Origin: Rhabdornis inornatus | Taxonomy: Eukaryota > Chordata > Aves > Passeriformes > Rhabdornithidae | Direction of reading: 5' to 3' | NCBI GenBank assembly: GCA_013397075.1 | Contig: VWZS01002957.1 | Location: 186,968-250,967, forward strand | Length of the DNA: 64,000 nt | Shown: in pieces, positions 58,534 to 64,000 of the stretch | How positions within the stretch are numbered: the first letter of the stretch is position 1 | How the letters are laid out: each line of letters opens with the position of its first letter | Position numbers and translations under genes: made by a program | The notes under the pieces: model-generated | What the model was told of the DNA's origin: nothing | Database searches by the model: none | Seen by the model: the letters and a program-made list of their open reading frames with translations, nothing else

Positions 58534-61500
58534 GTGGCTCTGTTGGATTCACTGTGCCCCAGTTCTGTTTTCCAGGACTGAGACCCCTCAGGCAGCTGTA
58601 GGTGGCTGAAGGAGGAAAGAAATGCACATTTCTCCTGCCCACAGCACAGACCAGAGGAAAAGCCCTCAAAGAACATCACAGAGCACACTGAAAGTATAAA
58701 ACACCCCACATTTCCCCTTTCTTTACATTCCCATTCCAACCCCAAGACTCACCCAGCTTTTCCTGTGAATTTTAATGGAAAAGAACAAAAGCAACCCAAA
58801 GAGAATGGCAAAATAATGAAGGAAACTCAAAGTACTTTATATATTCCAAAGAGCAATGCTCAGCTCCCCGAATTGAGCTGTGCACACATGTTGCTCATTA
58901 AATAGCCTTATCTCACAGATAACCAGAGCAGCCCCTGCAAGAGCTGGGATGGAAATGAGCTGCACTGAATTAATGTGAAACCACTCACAAAGCTTTGTCT
59001 TTCTGAGATTGCAAATTCAACTACTGCCAGTCCATCGAGAGAATTCTATAGAGCACAATCAGCACTGGGATCCATAAATTACAGCTGTCTATTTCCAGCA
59101 GAAAGAATTGTGGGCAAAATGCTTGCAGATGCTTCTTTACCCACCTGGATGGCATCCAAGACTTTGTGAGGCTTGATTCTACTTTTCAGAAGTGAAACTG
59201 TTAATATAATGCATTGCCTGATGCAAAAACTTCATCTGCAAACAGACACCTACCTGTGTTTACACAACTCCTGCCAAAAAAAAACCCCACCCCTTTTTCC
59301 CTTTAATTCACCCATTCACAATGCTCTTGGACTTCCCTGAGCATTGAGTCTAAGGGAATGGTACTGAGGAGAGAAAACAGATTGAGTTCCTGCAGGAATT
59401 TTGTACAAATGTGTTGTGGCTGTGACAGAATCGTTTGCAGCTGAAGTCATGAAACCTCACGATGGACCTGAAGATTCTCAGCAAGAAATCCAGAAAAATA
59501 AAAATCCACATGAAGCACAGAATTATGGGCACCTTTTGAACACCATCAGGCCACAAACACATCCCTCCTGCTCACCAGCACTTGGAGCTTAAGTTCAATA
59601 GGCAAGACATGAGGACTGAAATAAAGAAAACAGGTTGGCTCTATGCTTCATACAATTCTGGGGGGGGGAAAAAAGGATTTTTTGACATCACAAATGGATC
59701 ACCACTATTAAAGATGACATAGAAGCAGTTCTGGCAATTTGATTAATGTATTACTGTCCTTTCATTCTGAAATTCAGATTAAATCTTCATCATTTGAAAG
59801 CCATTGGAAGCTCCACAGCCATCTCAACTACCAGAAGCTGTTTCCATATGTTTTATTTCTGTTAGCAGCAATAAAACTAATTTAAACTAACATCAGGAGA
59901 CTCATCAGATTCCACTCCACTGGAGAGGGTCAACCTGACATTTATGTAAAAATCTATTGGATGAAAATTTGGGGGCTTTAAAATTACTACCAAGAAATGA
60001 TTTTGCATATTTTAAGGACTAGTGATAAAACTGTAGCAGAGTCATTATGGAATGATTAAAACCAGCCAGAAAAGACCATTTTTACATATAAACACTGAGT
60101 CATTTAGATGGCACAGCAATACATTCCAACTTGAAAATTAGTTTTACAAGTCTCTTTGTGTTTAATTGTACTTTGCAGGTTCTCAGAGAGGACACTGAGT
60201 CACACAGTTCAAGCAGATTTTCCCAGAGTAAAACAAAACAAGAAGTTCCTAAAACTTTGATTCCTGCTGGACTTCCTCTGCTGCTGCACCCCTGCAGTTT
60301 GTCAGGGTCCCAGCCAGTCCTCCCACTTCACCCAGCATAAAGTGAGGCTGATATTCCACAATTCTCTCCTTCTCTAAAGTAAATTAGACCATTACTTTTC
60401 CACTCAATCTAATGTGCACCTTTACAAGGAATCAGCCTTTCTGTGTGATCCTCAACAGACACAACTCCACACATCCTCCATCTATTACAGCCTGGGAAAA
60501 ATCACACTTTTCTTTTAGTTCAGCTAAATTACTTAGCTGATGTTTCCCACATAATTAGTACTTCAGCCATCCTTTTTTCTTATTATTTTTAAATTAACCT
60601 TCAGTTTTTTCACTCTTTCTGGGCCTATTTCATAGCTCTTCCTAGGACACCACACCTTTCTGGCAACAGCCTTGGCACCTCTCAGCTCAGGAGCCACAAA
60701 AGCCTCTCCTTTGACGCAGTTTTGTTACAACTTTCTTCATTTTGTACCTTGCTTCTCCTTTAAAAGCACACAACTGGGAAGGAGCAACTGGAAAGAAAGG
60801 AAATCCCTAAAGGTGTTGTTTCTGGGCAGGTTTCAGAGCTGCTCCCTGAACCCCTCTGCACCTCACACTCTGCTCAAATCCTCCACTCTGGTGATTATTA
60901 AACACACAAGACCTGTGCAGAGGGAAGAGGAGTATCTGCTACTAAACCTCGAGACAATCTTAGCAAACTTTGATAGGATATACTGCACACAGACATCTTC
61001 ATCTGGCTGTCACATCACACCACTAAATATCAAAATGCCTTGTAAAACAAATTGCATTTTCTCCTGGAAACGTGTGAACAGAGACAGAAAATTAAAGCAG
61101 CCCGTCACACTGACAGCTCCACATTGTATGTGTGCATTACATCTCAGAATGCAAAGTGTTCAAAGCAATCTACCCATTTTAATAGATTTAACAAATACCT
61201 TGGTTTGGAAATTGTGGCATCCACCAAAGGGAAACCAAAGTGAGTTTATTACAGTACAACTGTATTATAAGCAGAAAGAATTTTATGGGCTTGTACAACA
61301 GGATAATTAATGACTTTTTGTCACAATGAGAAAGCCGAATTAAAGAAATAAAGTCAAGCTGATTTTTGGTTGTTTTAATGTATTATTTGGAATCATTTTG
61401 CTTTGCTGTGTCAACCTCATGTCTGCACAGATTCTGTGTTTTCTGCATTTCACAGCACTATAAAACATCTTGTGGATGCAATTTCCTCGTTACAAGCAGC

Positions 61501-64000
61501 TATAAAGCTACTGAAAACAAATCCACCAGGGCAATATCCTTTGCAACTGAGCAACAGTGTAGAATTCCAGGGCATCACTTGTATTGGATATTCCATTCCA
61601 GCATGAAAAACACCAGCTCTTCCAAAGCAATCTCCAGGTCAGGAGTCTGATTACACTCACCCAGCTGGGAGAGACCAACATCTCTGGCTGCATCTCAGTT
61701 TATTTGGAGTCACTCTTTTATCTTCAGTGTCAATGGCTGTGACTCCATCAATGCTAACCAACACTTTCATTTACTGACCACAAACACAAGCCCTTCTAAC
61801 TTCCCTTCACCTGGTGTCTGTCCAGTTAACACTGAGACAGGACATTTTATCCCTGCCTCCTCACCTGCCTGTGGCTCCTTGCACCCCTTGATTTCATGGA
61901 ACCATTTGGCTGCCCAGCATTTGGATTTGCTGCTACTTTGCTGATACCTCTGTGAGCAGAACAGTGATCTCTTCAGAGATTAAGCACTGTTCCCCAACTG
62001 CCCTGATCATTTCATTTGAGATAATTGCATTTCATCTTCATTTGCCAGAAAGAAAGGAAACCACTAGGAAGCAAACTGACCACAACAAAGATGCTGCCTA
62101 AACATCCACAGAGCTTAGAGAGCTTTTGCCCAAGACACGACCAGGCTGACCAGGATGTTGTGCAGGCAGAAACACAGAAGCACATCCTCAGCAACATTTC
62201 ACCTCAGACAAAATGCAGTTTAAGAGGGAGGATAGAGAATTTACACTGAAAAAGCATTTCAGAAGTGTGGCTCTGCCTGCTGCTTGATTGCCCGCTACTG
62301 CATCAGCCTGGTTAAGATCAGGCTGTCAGAGAAGTCTGGAGCTGTCTTGGAGTAGCTCAAGCTCACACTGAACAACAGAATTAATTCCCTCAACAGCCCA
62401 AACCAAGATGGTACCAGCACCCCAGGGCTCAGCCTGGCAGCCCACAGGTCTCTGTAGGAACAGAGTGCTGATTCCCCCCACCACAACCCAGCAGCTGGAA
62501 TGTGCCCCATGTGGCACTGCCAGGTCCCAAAGGGGCACCAAGCCCGAGCAGAGCCTTCCTCTGAGGGGGGAATGGCTCTGGCTGGACACCTTCCATCATC
62601 AGTGCCTTACCCTGACTGAAATATCCCAGAGCACGAAGGTGCCTGGCAGGAGCCATGGCTGGAGTTTGGCTTTCAGGGAGCACCAAACCAGAGCTGAAGT
62701 CAGCAGCTTTCAGCTGTGCCTGTGCACTGCCTAAACCCCAAACATGCCCTGCAAGAGAGGAGCTCCACTCCCAGCAGATGCATCCAGGGATGCCACACAC
62801 ACACATCCATGGGAGCAGCCAAATCCCACAGGAGGCTCAAGGACAAACAAGAGTGATCACCGAGGCTGAACCACGACCACACTGCTGGAAATCCACACAC
62901 CAGGGGCATTACTTTCAGTTAACCAGAAACATGACTGCTTCACAACAGCCGACCAGCAACAGTCCTTCCACAGCTTGCCAGCACACTGGCAACTCTGCTG
63001 GGAGCTAAGAACCCAAGGAATGGATGTAGTGATGCCCAGAGGCATCCACTGCAGCCTTGGGATTTGATCCAGTTCTGTGGCTGTGCATTAGACACATTCC
63101 CAACTCACCCTGCACAGCCTTGAGCTTGCCTCCACATCACAGTGATCCTGAACTCTGGTGTAAGACAAGAGCCTTCCAGAGAACCTTTAATCCCTTCCTC
63201 CAGGCTTCTGGTTTTCCAATATCTGACTGTTCTGCAACTCACCTGCTCTTGGGGATAGTCTGCACACCTGTGGGTAAGAACTGGATTTTAATTCTGCAAG
63301 GGAAGGTCCTGCCTTTGCCCTGGGGTTTTACAATAAACAAACACAATACCTTAAAATGCAACGTCCTGACAGTCCCCAAAACACACTGCAGGGTATTATG
63401 CTGAAGCCACAGTCAATATTATGAACCTTATTATCACTGATCAATAGTCACACTTCTGGAGAATCAAGGCATCTACTAATGTCAATGCTCTAATGAATGT
63501 GGAACACTTTCAGATTCGAGGATGGAATTTTCACATGTCAGTCCTGTTGAGAGCATTTTTACAAGCTCTACAAGCTTGACTCAGCCACGTTTGCAGAGAG
63601 GTAGGAATAAAAACCACCCCTGAGTATAAAACACCAACTGACTAAGCTGGAAGTCAAGTATCTGATAATCACATGAAATTCTGCACATTATCTGAACCTT
63701 CCAAGTGCATAATGAGCATTGTAATAATGAGTTGATGGAGGCTCTCCCTGACAGGTGAAAAAGAGGAGACTAATAAGAAAGCCAGAACAAGTCCATGGAC
63801 TTCCCCCCAACACAGATGCTGCCCCAAAACCGGCACACAGCTGCCCCAGGACACAGGGCTGTCAAGCAGGAACTCTGACTGGGAGCACCAGGAACTAACC
63901 CTAAATCTTTTGTAATGATCCAAATTAATCCCTCACTCTCAAACCACACTGGAGATAGAATTCAGTAACTTATCCAAGGAAGAACCTTTACTCAAAACAC
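58534..64000. other. Unique non-coding sequence
   Basis: No gene recognised. A G9 run directly followed by A6 lies at 59660-59674. A short CA run is at 62796-62807. The part 62400-62900 is G+C-rich with overlapping frames on both strands and no recognisable product. Confidence 0.5.
60672..61310 (+). other. Unassigned 212-codon open frame, probably chance
   Basis: An ATG-started frame of 212 codons lies in unique, AT-leaning DNA with no CpG enrichment and no repeat that would explain it. The protein is Ser/Thr/His/Cys/Lys-rich, with no visible domain, signal peptide, membrane segment or repeat. No splice or promoter context is apparent. By length it is one of the most unexpected non-repeat frames here, but 64 kb gives many chances. 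I would not annotate it as a gene without conservation or transcript support. Confidence 0.1.

Noticed and set aside
1..64000. Endogenous retrovirus or other viral insert
   Set aside because: I saw no paired long terminal repeats, primer-binding site or polymerase-type motifs in the frames. The repeats I can name are CR1 fragments and simple or tandem repeats.

Overview
The window looks like vertebrate, almost certainly avian, nuclear DNA, and most resembles intergenic or deep intronic sequence. The evidence is at least a dozen 5'-truncated CR1-type LINE fragments with the characteristic bird CR1 3' ends, overall AT-leaning and CpG-poor composition, and simple repeats and minisatellites. There is no dense, collinear gene layout of a bacterial or viral kind. 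A songbird is a reasonable guess from the CR1 3'-end variants, but that is inference. I found no open reading frame with recognisable protein domains, no tRNA or rRNA gene, and no CRISPR array. Almost all the ORFs of 60-240 codons are chance frames, CR1 translations or tandem-repeat translations.

Layout: 1-7.4 kb is mostly featureless unique sequence. A 52-bp minisatellite lies at 7.52-7.76 kb and a pure (ATC)11 microsatellite at 8.23 kb. From 10 to 20 kb there are several CR1 fragments (10.05, 12.8, 14.46, 16.13, 17.38, 19.46 and perhaps 19.69 kb), a perfect 13-bp hairpin with an adjoining direct duplication at 14.30-14.36 kb, and a 175-bp stretch at 18.97-19.15 kb with no G on the plus strand. 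The most structured part is 22.4-26.6 kb. It holds a 26-bp minisatellite interrupted by a 198-base assembly gap, a CpG-rich patch with three AP-1-type sites and a TATA-like element, a second CpG-rich patch that overlaps an uninterrupted 207-codon minus-strand frame, and an array of five 115-121-bp repeats that each carry TTCNNGAA.

From 27 to 64 kb the sequence is ordinary unique DNA with scattered CR1 fragments (30.84, 37.87, 39.77, 40.27, 44.82, 49.17, 49.86, 52.19 and 58.46 kb), a few microsatellites and a G-rich tract at 50.23 kb. By their 3' ends, the CR1 copies fall into at least three groups. No genes can be shown to work together here. The best functional candidates are the two CpG-rich patches at 23.35-23.63 and 25.59-25.94 kb, which could be a promoter or enhancers. 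I did not find a convincing undescribed biological system.
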